A stretch of 64,000 nt of DNA. Source: an uncultured Hoeflea sp. Its GTDB lineage: Bacteria > Pseudomonadota > Alphaproteobacteria > Rhizobiales > Rhizobiaceae. Both the position numbers and the translations under genes were made by a program. The stretch is from contig NZ_CANMVK010000001.1 in NCBI RefSeq assembly GCF_947501405.1, positions 1,054,001 through 1,118,000 of the forward strand, read 5' to 3'. Positions 1-9,646 of the stretch are shown here, one piece after another; the first letter of the stretch is position 1; each line of letters opens with the position of its first letter. The notes below the pieces were generated by a model. It was not told the DNA's origin. It searched no databases and saw only the letters and a list, made by a program, of their open reading frames with translations.

Positions 1-124
1 CATACTGGCGTCTGAGCCCGTGTCTGGCCACGGACGCAATCAGTCCGATTTGTTCGTAGTAACGCAAGGTCGAGGGGCGCACGCCCGTGGCCGAGACGAC
101 TTCTGCAATATCCAGCAACTTCAT
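1..124 (-). CDS. MerR-family transcriptional regulator, N-terminal part (cut by window edge)
   Basis: The reverse strand opens with ATG at 124 and stays open to the window edge, giving about 41 residues: a winged-helix DNA-binding head with LLDIAEVV, GVRPSTLRYYEQIGLI and GLRRQY. This matches the first half of a MerR/SoxR-type HTH. The effector-binding C-terminus lies outside, so the inducer class cannot be told. It faces the MFS transporter at 193, and the shared 68-base gap carries a MerR-style operator-promoter, so it probably controls that transporter. Confidence 0.85.
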   Translation of the reverse strand, partial: MKLLDIAEVVSATGVRPSTLRYYEQIGLIASVARHGLRRQY

Positions 125-126
125 GC

Positions 127-157
127 TTGACCTCAAGTTGACTTGAATTCGTAGAGT
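127..157 (+). promoter_or_regulatory. MerR/SoxR-type promoter with 19-bp spacer and central dyad
   Basis: A -35 hexamer TTGACC (127-132) and a -10-like TAGAGT (152-157) are separated by exactly 19 bp. Inside the spacer is the perfect inverted repeat TCAAGT-TG-ACTTGA (133-146). An over-long 19-bp spacer with a central dyad is the hallmark of promoters that MerR-family activators untwist, and the sequence resembles SoxR sites. It reads toward the MFS gene at 193 and abuts the regulator's start codon. Confidence 0.75.
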
Positions 158-192
158 GCCGCGATCCGCAACCGGACGCAAGAGGCACTCCG

Positions 193-1413
193 ATGAATTT
201 ACATGAGAATGCGGTTTCAACTCCGCTCTGGCGCGACCCCCGGGCGCTGACGCTTGCTCTGGCAGCGGTGCTGGTGATCATGGCCAATGTCACCATCAGC
301 CCGGCGCTTCCCGGGCTTGAGGCGATGTTTGCCTCCGACCCGGACGCGCGGCTCTGGACCGGATTGCTGGTGCCCGCGCCATCGATTGCGGTCGTGCTTG
401 CCGCACCGCTGGCGGGGCTGGCGGTTGACCGGTGGGGCCGGCGCAGGCTGCTGATTTCAGGATTGCTGCTGTTTGTCATCAGCGGACCGGCCGGGCTCTA
501 TCTGCCGGACCTGGCCACGATTTTTGCAAGCCGGCTGGTGCTGGGCGTTGCGGTGGCGATGATCATGAGCGCGCAGACCGCGCTGATCGGGGATTATTTT
601 CAGGGTGACCGCCGCTCCGGCATGGTGGGACTGCAGATCTCGGCGCGCAATTTTGGCGGCATGATCTGTGTGGCGCTGGCTGGGGTGATTGCAGCGCTGT
701 CGCCACGCGCGCCTTTTGCGCTTTATGGTCTCGCGCTGTTTTTCCTGCCGCTGGTGTGGCTGACGATCCGTGATGCCGGGCCGAAAGCCGCTGACAGGGC
801 CGCGCCAATCAAGGCCGCAAGCGTCGAGCCGCGACAATCATGGCTCGGTGCGGTCATCACGATTGCAGGGCTGCAAGCGGTGACGGCGATGCTGTTTTTT
901 CTCAACCCGACACAGACCCCGTTCTTTTTCGATCATCTGGGCTACGACAGTGCGGCGACCACCGGGCTTTATCTTGGCGCGCTGACGTTTTCAGGGGGCT
1001 GCGTGGCGTTGATGTTTGGCCGCGTCAAGGCCCGGCTGGGCTATGGCGGCGCCTATGCACTGGGTTACGCCTTGATGGCGGCAGGGTTTCTGGCGCTGTC
1101 GATGGGGGAGCAGCCGATATGGCTGCCGGCGGCAAGTTTGATGATCGGCGCGGGCTATGCGGTCGTGACCCCGATCTTCACCGCTCTGGCGCTGCACCTG
1201 GCGCCCGCCCATCGGCGCGGATTTGCTGGCGGGCTGATGATGACTGCGATGGCGCTGGGGCAATTCGCCTCGCCCTTTGCCAGCGTTCCGGCAATCGCTG
1301 CCTTTGGATTTGTGTCCGTGTTCGAGATTATCGCCGCGGCTTTTGCGGCCATCGCCTTGGCTGCCGGTATCACCGCGGCAATCAGGGGGCGATCCGCCAC
1401 CAATATGGCCTGA
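193..1413 (+). CDS. MFS transporter, probable drug/metabolite efflux
   Basis: 406 residues with about 12 hydrophobic segments and the MFS motif A (LAVDRWGRRR) near residues 75-85 between TM2 and TM3, as in drug:H+ antiporters of the inner membrane. The ATG at 193 follows an AGAGG stretch. The gene is divergent from a MerR regulator and sits behind a MerR-type promoter, which suggests inducible export of a toxic or redox-active compound. The substrate cannot be read from the sequence. Confidence 0.85.
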   Translation: MNLHENAVSTPLWRDPRALTLALAAVLVIMANVTISPALPGLEAMFASDPDARLWTGLLVPAPSIAVVLAAPLAGLAVDRWGRRRLLISGLLLFVISGPAGLYLPDLATIFASRLVLGVAVAMIMSAQTALIGDYFQGDRRSGMVGLQISARNFGGMICVALAGVIAALSPRAPFALYGLALFFLPLVWLTIRDAGPKAADRAAPIKAASVEPRQSWLGAVITIAGLQAVTAMLFFLNPTQTPFFFDHLGYDSAATTGLYLGALTFSGGCVALMFGRVKARLGYGGAYALGYALMAAGFLALSMGEQPIWLPAASLMIGAGYAVVTPIFTALALHLAPAHRRGFAGGLMMTAMALGQFASPFASVPAIAAFGFVSVFEIIAAAFAAIALAAGITAAIRGRSATNMA

Positions 1414-1492
1414 GCGCTAGTGGCCGGTTGTCGCCTTGATAAGCTGGCAACCATCGGCGCTGGAGTGCGCCCGCAGGCAAATGCCCGGTTGG

Positions 1493-2410
1493 TCAGCGGG
1501 CCGCCAGCGCCACCGCTATGCGGGCGGCAAGACGGGCATTGTTGAGCACCAGCGCGATGTTGGTTTTGAGGCTTTCGCCGCCGGTCAGTTCGAGGATCTC
1601 GCCCAGCAGGAACGGAGTGACCGCCTTGCCTTCGACCCCGCGCTCGGCGGCGCGGGCGAGTGCGGTCTGAATGTGGACAGCCATGACATCCGCCGAAATC
1701 TCATCGGCTTCGGGCACCGGATTGGCGATCAGCATGCCGCCATGCCCGCCCAACTGCCGGCGGGTGGCTTCAAAAGCGGCGATTTCGGCAGGGCTGTCGA
1801 GCCTGAGCGGTGCGGCCAAACCGGCATCGCGCGACCAGAAGGCGGGCATGGCGTCCTGACCAAAGGCCACCACCGGCACGCCGCGGGTTTCCAGCGCCTC
1901 AAGGGTCTTGGGAATATCGAGAATGGCCTTGGCCCCGGCCGAGACGACGATCACCGATGTGCGGCCAAGCTCGTCGAGATCGGCGGAGATATCGAAACTG
2001 GATTCGGCGCCGCGGTGCACCCCGCCGATGCCGCCGGTGGCGAAGACGGAGATGCCGGCCAGATGCGCGGCCATCATGGTGGCGGCCACGGTGGTGGCGC
2101 CTGTGCGGCGTTCGGAAATGGCAAAGGCGAAATCGGCGCGCGATAGTTTCATCACATCCTTGGTCTGAGCCAGCGCGGTGATCGCCGTTTCATCGAGCCC
2201 GGCGTGCAATCGCCCTTCGATGATGGCGATGGTGGCGGGTACGGCGCCTTCGGAGCGGATGGCGGCCTCGACCTCGAGCGCCATATCGCGATTGCCCGGC
2301 CAGGGCATGCCGTGGGTGATGATGGTGGATTCGAGCGCCACAACAGGGCGGCCCCGGGCCAACGCATCCGCGACTTCGTCTGTGGTTTCGATCTTGGGTG
2401 TCGCGGACAT
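1493..2410 (-). CDS. psuG: pseudouridine-5'-phosphate glycosidase
   Basis: 305 residues starting at MSATPKIETTDEV; this start fits the family length of 300-312, whereas the frame runs open further upstream. PsuG cleaves the C-C glycosidic bond of pseudouridine 5'-phosphate to uracil and ribose 5-phosphate. Recognisable blocks are ALESTIITHGMPWPGN near residues 24-39, ATGGIGGVHRGAE in the middle, and a GGES segment near the C-terminus. It lies 34 bases downstream of psuK on the same strand, so kinase and glycosidase form a two-step pseudouridine catabolic operon. Its 3' end converges on the MFS gene. Confidence 0.92.
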   Translation of the reverse strand: MSATPKIETTDEVADALARGRPVVALESTIITHGMPWPGNRDMALEVEAAIRSEGAVPATIAIIEGRLHAGLDETAITALAQTKDVMKLSRADFAFAISERRTGATTVAATMMAAHLAGISVFATGGIGGVHRGAESSFDISADLDELGRTSVIVVSAGAKAILDIPKTLEALETRGVPVVAFGQDAMPAFWSRDAGLAAPLRLDSPAEIAAFEATRRQLGGHGGMLIANPVPEADEISADVMAVHIQTALARAAERGVEGKAVTPFLLGEILELTGGESLKTNIALVLNNARLAARIAVALAAR

Positions 2411-2444
2411 GAGCAGTGCTCCGTTAAGCGGGAGAAAAAGAGGG

Positions 2445-3422
2445 TTAGAGAGGGCTAGCCTGGGGTGGCATTGGCATGGCGGAACGAGTTTGCGCAAGCA
2501 GGGCGGAGGACAAATCGTGGCGCACCGGGCCGGTAACTTCGAGTGTGAGCCGCGCCAGCGCGATGCCGCGGGCGAGATTTTCCTCGAGCGATCCACCGTT
2601 GAGCAGCCCGTCGATAAAACCGGAGGCCAGCGCGTCGCCCGCGCCGGTGACATCGGTGAGCTGTGCAAGCGGCGGCGGCGCGAGCGTAAGCTGAGCGCCG
2701 GCCTGAAACGCCTGCACGGAACCGCCGCCATCGCTGACAAGGCCGCCGGTGAGCCCGAGCTGCATGAGGGCCTGCAAAGGTGCCTGGGTCATCGCTTCTG
2801 CCGGGACATTGCTATCGGCTTCGCCCGGCGTTGGGGCCGTCAGGGCGACCGCCTCGGCCATATTCATGGCGAGCAAGGTCAGCCGGGGCAGGGAGGCCTT
2901 CCAGCGCACCACCTTGGCCGGCGAAACGGCAATCGCGGCAACGGGGATCGCGCGCTGATGCGCGGCTTTCGTGAGCGCCTCAAGCGCATCGCCGGGCAGA
3001 TTGGCGTCGGCAAGCAGCAAATCGGCCGCCTCAAGCCGCTCCCTGAAGCGCGCGGTCATCAGCCGTCGCGCCGGAACAAAATCATAGAGCGCCATGTCAG
3101 CCAGTGCGGTGACCAGATTGCCATCGGGCTCGAGGATTGCCGTGTAGCTCGGCGTCGCGCGATCGAGGAAGGTCAAAGGGCAATCCTCGATGCCGGCTTC
3201 GCGTGCTGCATCCGCCACCTGACCGGCCAGCGCATCGCCGCCGCGCGGCGCCACCAGCGTGACCTGATGGCCGAGCCGGGCGAGATTGCGCGCCGCGTTG
3301 AAGGCCCCGCCGCCGGGCTCGGAGCGCCAGTGGCCGGGATTTGAGGCGCCGGGCCGGTGGGGCGCGTCAAGCCAGCCCTTGTGGTCGATATGGGCGCCGC
3401 CAACGGCAAGGATCCGGGGCAT
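2445..3422 (-). CDS. psuK: PfkB-family kinase, probable pseudouridine kinase
   Basis: 325 residues of the ribokinase/PfkB fold. The N-terminal glycine-rich substrate loop is near residues 35-42 (EPGGGAFN), and the C-terminal PfkB signature [13 protein letters not shown] carries the catalytic Asp. Family membership is secure; the pseudouridine specificity is inferred from the adjacent psuG. It would phosphorylate pseudouridine in the cytosol to feed PsuG. The ATG at 3422 is the first in frame and starts the typical [14 protein letters not shown] strand. Divergent from recA. Confidence 0.87.
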   Translation of the reverse strand: MPRILAVGGAHIDHKGWLDAPHRPGASNPGHWRSEPGGGAFNAARNLARLGHQVTLVAPRGGDALAGQVADAAREAGIEDCPLTFLDRATPSYTAILEPDGNLVTALADMALYDFVPARRLMTARFRERLEAADLLLADANLPGDALEALTKAAHQRAIPVAAIAVSPAKVVRWKASLPRLTLLAMNMAEAVALTAPTPGEADSNVPAEAMTQAPLQALMQLGLTGGLVSDGGGSVQAFQAGAQLTLAPPPLAQLTDVTGAGDALASGFIDGLLNGGSLEENLARGIALARLTLEVTGPVRHDLSSALLAQTRSAMPMPPQASPL

Positions 3423-3581
3423 CTTTAAAGCTCCTAGCGCAGGCCGTGACGGCGAATCGCAACCATCGGCGAATTGCCGCAGAAAGTGTGCGCGAGTTTC
3501 GGAATCTCAATCAAAGGTGAATCAAAACAAAAACCGAACATGCTCCATTTTCCTTCGCTTATTCAATCGCTTGACGGGGCC

Positions 3582-3610
3582 TTGCACTAAGAGAACAAAT
3601 AGGGTACAAA
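3582..3610 (+). promoter_or_regulatory. recA promoter with alphaproteobacterial LexA (SOS) box
   Basis: TTGCAC (3582-3587) and TACAAA (3605-3610) are spaced 17 bp and can serve as -35/-10; TTGACG at 3571 is an alternative -35. Overlapping the -10 is GAAC-N7-GTAC (3593-3607), one base off the GAAC-N7-GAAC direct-repeat SOS box known for alphaproteobacteria. LexA bound here would block the -10, so damage-inducible recA expression is expected. Confidence 0.6.
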
Positions 3611-3666
3611 TAGTTCAGCTCGGCATTCATTGCTTGCGGCGGCACGATAACCTAAAGGTGGATGGA

Positions 3667-4755
3667 ATGGCACAGAACTCTTTGCGGCTTGTAGAGGATA
3701 AATCCGTGGACAAAAGCAAGGCGCTCGACGCCGCACTTTCCCAGATCGAACGCTCGTTCGGCAAGGGCTCCATCATGAAGCTCGGCGCCAACGAAAGCGT
3801 GGTTGAAATCGAGACGATTCCGACCGGATCGCTGGGACTCGATATCGCGCTCGGTGTCGGTGGGCTGCCCAAGGGCAGGGTTATCGAAATTTACGGTCCG
3901 GAAAGTTCAGGCAAGACCACATTGGCGCTGCAGACCATTGCCGAAGCGCAGAAGAAGGGCGGCATTTGCGGCTTTATCGACGCTGAACACGCGCTTGACC
4001 CCGTCTATGCCCGCAAGCTGGGCGTCGATCTGGAAAATCTGCTGATTTCGCAGCCCGACACCGGCGAGCAGGCGCTGGAGATCACCGATACGCTGGTTCG
4101 TTCGGGCGCGCTTGATGTGCTGGTGATCGATTCGGTGGCGGCGTTGACGCCGCGCGCGGAAATCGAAGGCGAGATGGGCGACAGTCTGCCGGGCCTGCAG
4201 GCACGGCTGATGAGCCAGGCGCTCAGAAAGCTCACCGCCTCGATCTCGCGGTCGAACTGCATGGTGGTGTTCATCAACCAGATCCGCATGAAGATCGGCG
4301 TGATGTTCGGCTCGCCCGAAACCACGACCGGCGGCAATGCGCTCAAATTCTACGCCTCGGTGCGTCTCGATATCCGCCGCATCGGTTCGGTCAAGGAGCG
4401 CGACGAGGTGACCGGCAACCAGACCCGGGTGAAGGTGGTCAAGAACAAGATGGCGCCGCCCTTCAAACAGGTCGAGTTCGACATCATGTATGGCGAGGGC
4501 GTGTCCAAGATGGGGGAGCTCATCGATCTGGGCGTCAAGGCCGGCATTGTCGAGAAATCCGGCGCCTGGTTCTCCTACAACAGCCAGCGTCTCGGGCAGG
4601 GGCGTGAGAACGCCAAGCAGTTCCTGCGCGACAATCCGCAGCTCGCCGACGAGATTGAACTGGCGCTGAGGCAGAATGCCGGACTGATCGCGGAGAAGTT
4701 CCTGGAGGAAGATCGCAGCACCGTTGAGGACGACGACGACGCCGCTGAAGGCTGA
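3667..4755 (+). CDS. recA: RecA recombinase
   Basis: 362 residues, normal for RecA. The start at [10 protein letters not shown] is chosen because the upstream in-frame extension has no family resemblance and contains the promoter. Walker A is GPESSGKTT (residues 77-85); the Walker B strand LVIDSVAAL and the L2-loop region with [13 protein letters not shown] are present, and the C-terminus is acidic ([14 protein letters not shown]). It forms ATP-dependent filaments on single-stranded DNA for strand exchange and LexA autocleavage. It is followed by a strong hairpin and then alaS, an order common in rhizobia. Confidence 0.98.
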   Translation: MAQNSLRLVEDKSVDKSKALDAALSQIERSFGKGSIMKLGANESVVEIETIPTGSLGLDIALGVGGLPKGRVIEIYGPESSGKTTLALQTIAEAQKKGGICGFIDAEHALDPVYARKLGVDLENLLISQPDTGEQALEITDTLVRSGALDVLVIDSVAALTPRAEIEGEMGDSLPGLQARLMSQALRKLTASISRSNCMVVFINQIRMKIGVMFGSPETTTGGNALKFYASVRLDIRRIGSVKERDEVTGNQTRVKVVKNKMAPPFKQVEFDIMYGEGVSKMGELIDLGVKAGIVEKSGAWFSYNSQRLGQGRENAKQFLRDNPQLADEIELALRQNAGLIAEKFLEEDRSTVEDDDDAAEG

Positions 4756-4819
4756 GCCCGGCGCTGCGCGCGGTGTCATGACCGCGGGCAAACTCACAAG
4801 ACAGGTGAAAAGACTTTGA

Positions 4820-4849
4820 CCGGCCGTCATCCCATCGGATGACGGCCGG
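4820..4849 (+). terminator. hairpin terminator after recA
   Basis: A perfect 13-bp inverted repeat (4820-4832 and 4837-4849) with a 4-base loop, followed by ATTTGCG. The T-run is weak, but the stem is very strong and sits 65 bases past the recA stop, so it probably ends or attenuates the recA transcript before alaS. Confidence 0.65.
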
Positions 4850-4992
4850 ATTTGCGTTGCCGGACGGCGCAACCATCTGGCGTCTGGACAGGGGCGGAGA
4901 CGGGCGATAAAAGCGGCGATCCGGCCGCGTACAGGCGGCGGATTTCAGACCGGCGCCGTTTCCGGCCCGGCTTATCGGACAAAGGGCTAAGC

Positions 4993-7650
4993 ATGAGCGG
5001 CGTGAACGAAATCCGGTCGGCGTTTCTCGACTATTTCAAGAGCAATGGACATGAGGTCGTGGCCTCGAGCCCGCTGGTGCCGCGCAACGACCCGACGCTG
5101 ATGTTTACCAATGCGGGCATGGTGCAGTTCAAGAATGTGTTCACCGGGCTTGAGCACCGGCCCTACACAACGGCCGCAACCTCGCAAAAATGCGTTCGCG
5201 CCGGCGGCAAGCACAATGATCTCGACAATGTCGGTTACACCGCGCGCCACCACACTTTCTTCGAGATGCTGGGCAATTTTTCCTTTGGAGACTATTTCAA
5301 GGAACGCGCCATCGAGCTTGCCTGGAACCTGCTGACCCGCGATTTCGGGATCAACAAGGAGAGGCTGCTGGTCACCGTCTACCACACCGATGACGATGCC
5401 TTCGATTTGTGGCGCAAGATCGCAGGCCTGCCCGAAAGCCGCATCATCCGCATCGCCACGCATGACAATTTCTGGGCCATGGGCGACACCGGACCCTGCG
5501 GGCCGTGTTCCGAGATATTCTATGATCATGGCGACCACATCTGGGGTGGGCCTCCTGGATCGGCCGAAGAAGATGGCGACCGCTTCATCGAGATCTGGAA
5601 CCTGGTGTTCATGCAGTTTGAGCAGCTCACCGCCGATGAGCGGGTGGATCTGCCGCGGCCGTCGATTGACACCGGCATGGGGCTTGAGCGCATCGCCGCG
5701 TTGCTACAGGGCCAGCATGACAATTACGACATTGACCTGTTCCGCCGTCTGATCACCGCCTCTGAGGAGTTTACGGGCGTAGCTGCGGAGGGTGACCACC
5801 GCGCCAGCCACCGGGTGATTGCCGACCATTTGCGCTCATCGGCGTTCCTGATCGCTGATGGTGTGCTGCCCTCCAATGAGGGGCGCGGCTATGTGCTGCG
5901 CCGTATCATGCGCCGGGCCATGCGCCATGCGCAATTGCTGGGGGCGCGCGAGCCGTTGATGTACCGGTTGCTTCCGACGCTGGTGTCTGAGATGGGCCGC
6001 GCCTATCCCGAGCTCAATCGAGCCGAAGCGCTGATTTCCGAGACTTTGAAACTGGAAGAAACCCGCTTCGGCAAGACGCTGGAGCGCGGGCTGAGCTTGC
6101 TTGATGAGGCCAGCGCCGGACTTGCCGAGGGCGACCGGCTGGCCGGCGAGACGGCGTTCAAGCTCTATGACACCTACGGCTTTCCGCTGGATCTGACCCA
6201 GGACGCGCTCAGACAGCGCGGCGTCGATGTCGATACCGACGGATTCAACGCGGCAATGGAGCGGCAAAAGGCCGAGGCGCGGGCGCATTGGTCGGGCTCG
6301 GGCGACGCCGGGACGGAATTGATCTGGTACGGGATCAAGGACAAGGTCGGCGCCACCGATTTTCTCGGCTATGACACCGAGAACGCCGAGGGCGTGATCC
6401 TGGCGATCGTGCGTGACGGCGCCTCTGTTGTAAGCGCCGAGCCCGGCGATATGGTCGATATCGTTGTCAACCAGACCCCGTTTTACGGCGAATCGGGCGG
6501 CCAGATCGGCGATCAGGGCGTGATCGAAGGCGAGGGTTTCCGGCTGGAAGTAACTGACACACAGAAGCGGGGCGAGGGCCTGTTCGTCCACCGGGCGCGG
6601 GTGGCGGAAGGTTCGGTGAGCGAGGGTGCGGTGGCGCAATTGGCGGTCGATCATGGCCGCCGCGCGAAAATCCGCGCCAATCACTCGGCCACGCATCTGC
6701 TGCATGAGGCGCTGCGTGAAGTGCTGGGCACCCATGTTGCGCAGAAGGGCTCGCTGGTGGCGCCTGACCGGCTGCGCTTCGACATCTCCCATCCCAAGCC
6801 GATGTCGGCGGGAGAACTGGACGAGGTCGAGACCATCGCCAATGAAATCATCTTGCAAAACAGCCCGGTGACCACTCGGCTGATGGCGGTCGACGATGCC
6901 ATTGCCGAGGGCGCCATGGCTTTGTTTGGTGAAAAGTATGGCGACGAAGTGAGGGTGGTCTCGATGGGGACCGCGCTGCGCGGCGCCAAGGCCAACCGGC
7001 CCTATTCGGTGGAGCTGTGCGGGGGCACCCATGTTGGCGCCACCGGCGAGATCGGCCTGGTGCGGGTGCTTTCCGATAGCGCGGTAAGCGCCGGCGTGCG
7101 GCGGATCGAGGCGCTGACCGGGGAGGCGGCGCGGCGGCATCTGGCCGAACAGGATGAGACCCTCAAACAGGCCGCAGGCGCGCTCAAGGCGCAGCCATCA
7201 GATGTGGTTGCGCGCATTGAGGCGCTGATCGACGAGCGGCGCAAGCTCGAGCGCGAATTGTCTGAAACCCGCAAAAAACTGGCTCTGGGTGGCGGCAGCG
7301 GCACGGGCGGCGATGAGACCCGCGACATCGGCGGCGTCAAATATTTGGGCAAGGTCGTCACCGGGGTGCCCGCCAAGGATCTCAAGGGTCTGGTCGACGC
7401 CGCCAAAAGCGCGCTGGGTTCGGGCGTCGCGGCTTTTATTGCTGTGGGCGAGGATGGCAAGGCCAGCGTGGTGGTCGGGGTAACAGAGGATCTGACCGCG
7501 CGGCTGTCGGCCGTGGATCTGGTCCGCGTGGCGTCTGACACGCTCGGCGGCAAGGGCGGCGGAGGCCGCCCGGATATGGCGCAGGCTGGCGGTCCGGATG
7601 GCGGCAGTGCCGATAAGGCGGTCGAGGCCGTGGCGGCTGCGCTCGGCTAG
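4993..7650 (+). CDS. alaS: alanyl-tRNA synthetase
   Basis: 885 residues beginning [15 protein letters not shown], the standard AlaRS N-terminus. The class II catalytic core includes [18 protein letters not shown]; the editing domain carries the zinc motif HSATH (about residues 564-568) and CGGTH (676-680), which clears mis-charged Ser/Gly-tRNA(Ala). A glycine-rich C-Ala domain follows (about 800-885, with [16 protein letters not shown]). Attaches alanine to tRNA(Ala) in the cytosol. Essential housekeeping gene; downstream of recA with its own leader region. Confidence 0.98.
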   Translation: MSGVNEIRSAFLDYFKSNGHEVVASSPLVPRNDPTLMFTNAGMVQFKNVFTGLEHRPYTTAATSQKCVRAGGKHNDLDNVGYTARHHTFFEMLGNFSFGDYFKERAIELAWNLLTRDFGINKERLLVTVYHTDDDAFDLWRKIAGLPESRIIRIATHDNFWAMGDTGPCGPCSEIFYDHGDHIWGGPPGSAEEDGDRFIEIWNLVFMQFEQLTADERVDLPRPSIDTGMGLERIAALLQGQHDNYDIDLFRRLITASEEFTGVAAEGDHRASHRVIADHLRSSAFLIADGVLPSNEGRGYVLRRIMRRAMRHAQLLGAREPLMYRLLPTLVSEMGRAYPELNRAEALISETLKLEETRFGKTLERGLSLLDEASAGLAEGDRLAGETAFKLYDTYGFPLDLTQDALRQRGVDVDTDGFNAAMERQKAEARAHWSGSGDAGTELIWYGIKDKVGATDFLGYDTENAEGVILAIVRDGASVVSAEPGDMVDIVVNQTPFYGESGGQIGDQGVIEGEGFRLEVTDTQKRGEGLFVHRARVAEGSVSEGAVAQLAVDHGRRAKIRANHSATHLLHEALREVLGTHVAQKGSLVAPDRLRFDISHPKPMSAGELDEVETIANEIILQNSPVTTRLMAVDDAIAEGAMALFGEKYGDEVRVVSMGTALRGAKANRPYSVELCGGTHVGATGEIGLVRVLSDSAVSAGVRRIEALTGEAARRHLAEQDETLKQAAGALKAQPSDVVARIEALIDERRKLERELSETRKKLALGGGSGTGGDETRDIGGVKYLGKVVTGVPAKDLKGLVDAAKSALGSGVAAFIAVGEDGKASVVVGVTEDLTARLSAVDLVRVASDTLGGKGGGGRPDMAQAGGPDGGSADKAVEAVAAALG

Positions 7651-7810
7651 GCCTGTAAAACGTCGATCTTGTGGTCGTGAAATCCCGTCCCGGCTCGCCG
7701 TGCAGAGAAAGCGTCGCGGCCATCGCACAAATCTGTTTCCAGGCTGCAAGTCAGCAAGATTTCTGTGGTCGATGGGTGCTTGTTTCGTCTCGACCGACGG
7801 AGGGACGGGC

Positions 7811-8662
7811 ATGGCGATGAAAGCTGGATTACGGGATTACAGAGCACGGCTCGAACGGGTGCTGGCGCATATCCGCGCCAATCTCGACGGGCCGCTCAAT
7901 CTTGACGATCTGGCCGACATCGCCTGTTTGTCCCGCTTTCACTGGCACCGCACCTATCGCGGCCTGACCGGTGAAACCGTGTGGCAGACGGTCAAGCGTT
8001 TGAGATTGCACAGGGCGGCCGGTGAACTGGTCTACAGTACCGATCCGATCGAGGACATCGCCGCGCGTTCAGGGTACAGTAACGCCCGCGCCTTCTCCCA
8101 GGCTTTCAAAAATGACTACGGTCTGCCACCGATCCGCTACCGCGCCGAGGGCGGTCACCGGCGCTATGACACTCTCTCATGGCAGGAGACCGACATTATG
8201 TATGACGTGCGAATTGACAAGACCGGACCCGCAATCATTGCCGGGTTGGAGTATATTGGCCCCTATATGGAAGTGGGCGCCGCTTTCGAGCGGCTGAGCG
8301 CCGAGATCAGCCGCCAAAACGCCTGGGGCAAATCGGCGGGTATGGCAGCGGTCTGTTTCGACGATCCCGACAGCAAGCCGGCCAACCAGTTGCGCTCGCT
8401 TGCCGGGATCGTGCTGCGGGCGGGGATGGCCGCGCCGGCGGGCTGCGAGGTTTTCGAAATGCCTGCGGGGCGATATGCCATCCTCACCCACAAGGGCCCC
8501 TATGCCGAGCTGTCCAAGGCCTATCACTGGTTTTACGGAGCCTGGCTTGCCGAAAGCGGCGAAACCCCCGCGGCCACTCCGGCAGTGGAATTTTATTTCA
8601 ACTCGCCAATGGACACAGCGCCCACGGATCTCTTGACCGATATCCATATGCGCATCGAGTAA
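7811..8662 (+). CDS. AraC-family regulator with GyrI-like effector domain
   Basis: 283 residues. Two helix-turn-helix motifs occupy about residues 8-110 (LDDLADIACLSRFHWHRTYR and IEDIAARSGYSNARAFSQAF); a GyrI/SOUL-like small-molecule-binding domain fills about 125-283. This head-first order is that of the Rob/SbmC-like subgroup, which senses drugs and hydrophobic compounds. The ATG at 7811 is preceded by GGAGGG at good spacing; an in-frame ATG lies 6 bases later. It stands alone between alaS and a convergent GST, so the target is unknown. Confidence 0.88.
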   Translation: MAMKAGLRDYRARLERVLAHIRANLDGPLNLDDLADIACLSRFHWHRTYRGLTGETVWQTVKRLRLHRAAGELVYSTDPIEDIAARSGYSNARAFSQAFKNDYGLPPIRYRAEGGHRRYDTLSWQETDIMYDVRIDKTGPAIIAGLEYIGPYMEVGAAFERLSAEISRQNAWGKSAGMAAVCFDDPDSKPANQLRSLAGIVLRAGMAAPAGCEVFEMPAGRYAILTHKGPYAELSKAYHWFYGAWLAESGETPAATPAVEFYFNSPMDTAPTDLLTDIHMRIE

Positions 8663-8716
8663 AGCGCCGTCCAGTGTGCGCCCGCACATCCCGAAGAAGG
8701 GCTTTGGAAGCCAATC

Positions 8717-9313
8717 TCAATGTGCGGGCGCAACAGTTGCGGCCCTGTCCCGCCAGGCCTTCAGGCGGGGATAGTTTTCATCAATTTCAGGTGCGATGGC
8801 GCTGTCACGGGCGTAGTCGTAGCACGGTGCGAGATAGAGATCGGCCAGGCTGGCTTCACCCCCGCAAAGCCAAGGCTTTTGCGCCATCCGTTCAAGTTCG
8901 GCAAGCACCAATCGGCCGCGCTCGAGCATGGCGGGGTCGGGAGTGTTTCCCTTCGAGTGCGGCACGTGCAGACCCCACACAAGCACCGGATAAGCCTGGG
9001 TGTCGATGATCGAGATGATCTGGTTCATGCGGGCGCGGTCTATGGGACTGGCGGGGCAGAGCGGCGGGCCGTCGAAAGCCTCATCGATGTAGCGGGTGAT
9101 CGCCAGGGTTTCGTAAATTGTATGCAGGCCATGGCGCAGAACCGGAATCCTGGCGAACGGGTGTCCGGCCTGGCGTGCACGGGCCGGCCCATCGGCGGCA
9201 AAGATGTCGAGCGTTTCAAACCGGTAGGCCAAGCCCTTGAGATTAAGCGCCGAACGCGCGATGCGGGTATAGACGCTGTAATCGGCGCCGATCAATGTGA
9301 GCTGGTCCGCCAT
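8717..9313 (-). CDS. glutathione S-transferase family protein
   Basis: 198 residues: an N-terminal thioredoxin-like domain (about 1-80, with ARIPVLRHG and the cis-Pro region, then YETLAITRYID contacting the glutathione gamma-glutamyl group) and an all-helical C-terminal domain containing GGEASLADLYLAP. Start at MADQLTLIGADYSVY is preferred over an upstream ATG at 9412 because the fold begins there. Substrate unknown. A solitary gene in this window. Confidence 0.85.
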   Translation of the reverse strand: MADQLTLIGADYSVYTRIARSALNLKGLAYRFETLDIFAADGPARARQAGHPFARIPVLRHGLHTIYETLAITRYIDEAFDGPPLCPASPIDRARMNQIISIIDTQAYPVLVWGLHVPHSKGNTPDPAMLERGRLVLAELERMAQKPWLCGGEASLADLYLAPCYDYARDSAIAPEIDENYPRLKAWRDRAATVAPAH

Positions 9314-9646
9314 CCCATTCTCCGATCCATCCCGTCTGCTACGGGACTGCAATCCTGCCCGAATAGTTCCGCCGGTTCCAGCCGGCATCCGCCAAAGTAG
9401 CGGATCCGCCATGCGGCAGGCCTTGGCGCTATTGCCTTAGGACACGGCGGATTTGCGTTTTCGGCCGGTGGTGCGGCGGCTAGATTGCGATGATGCGGGT
9501 CAACCAGTCAGCCAAGGATGCGGGGCAGGAGCTGTTGGTGCCCAAGCCTTCGTACCGCACGAAGATGTTCATCGGTATCATTCAAATTCGCCTGGGGACG
9601 TCAGCCGGGTGAACCTTGGAACGGTCCGGTTCCGTGCCGGGCGGCG
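9314..9646. other. intergenic stretch, no gene seen
   Basis: 333 bases between the start of the GST gene and the end of the diguanylate cyclase gene, both on the reverse strand. The short open frames here resemble nothing and have no convincing ribosome sites. It should hold the GST promoter. Confidence 0.5.

Noticed and set aside
1436-2367. Long frames antisense to psuG, icd, purL, purB and alaS.
   Set aside because: They are by-products of high GC content and third-position bias; the opposite strands encode clear families over the full length.
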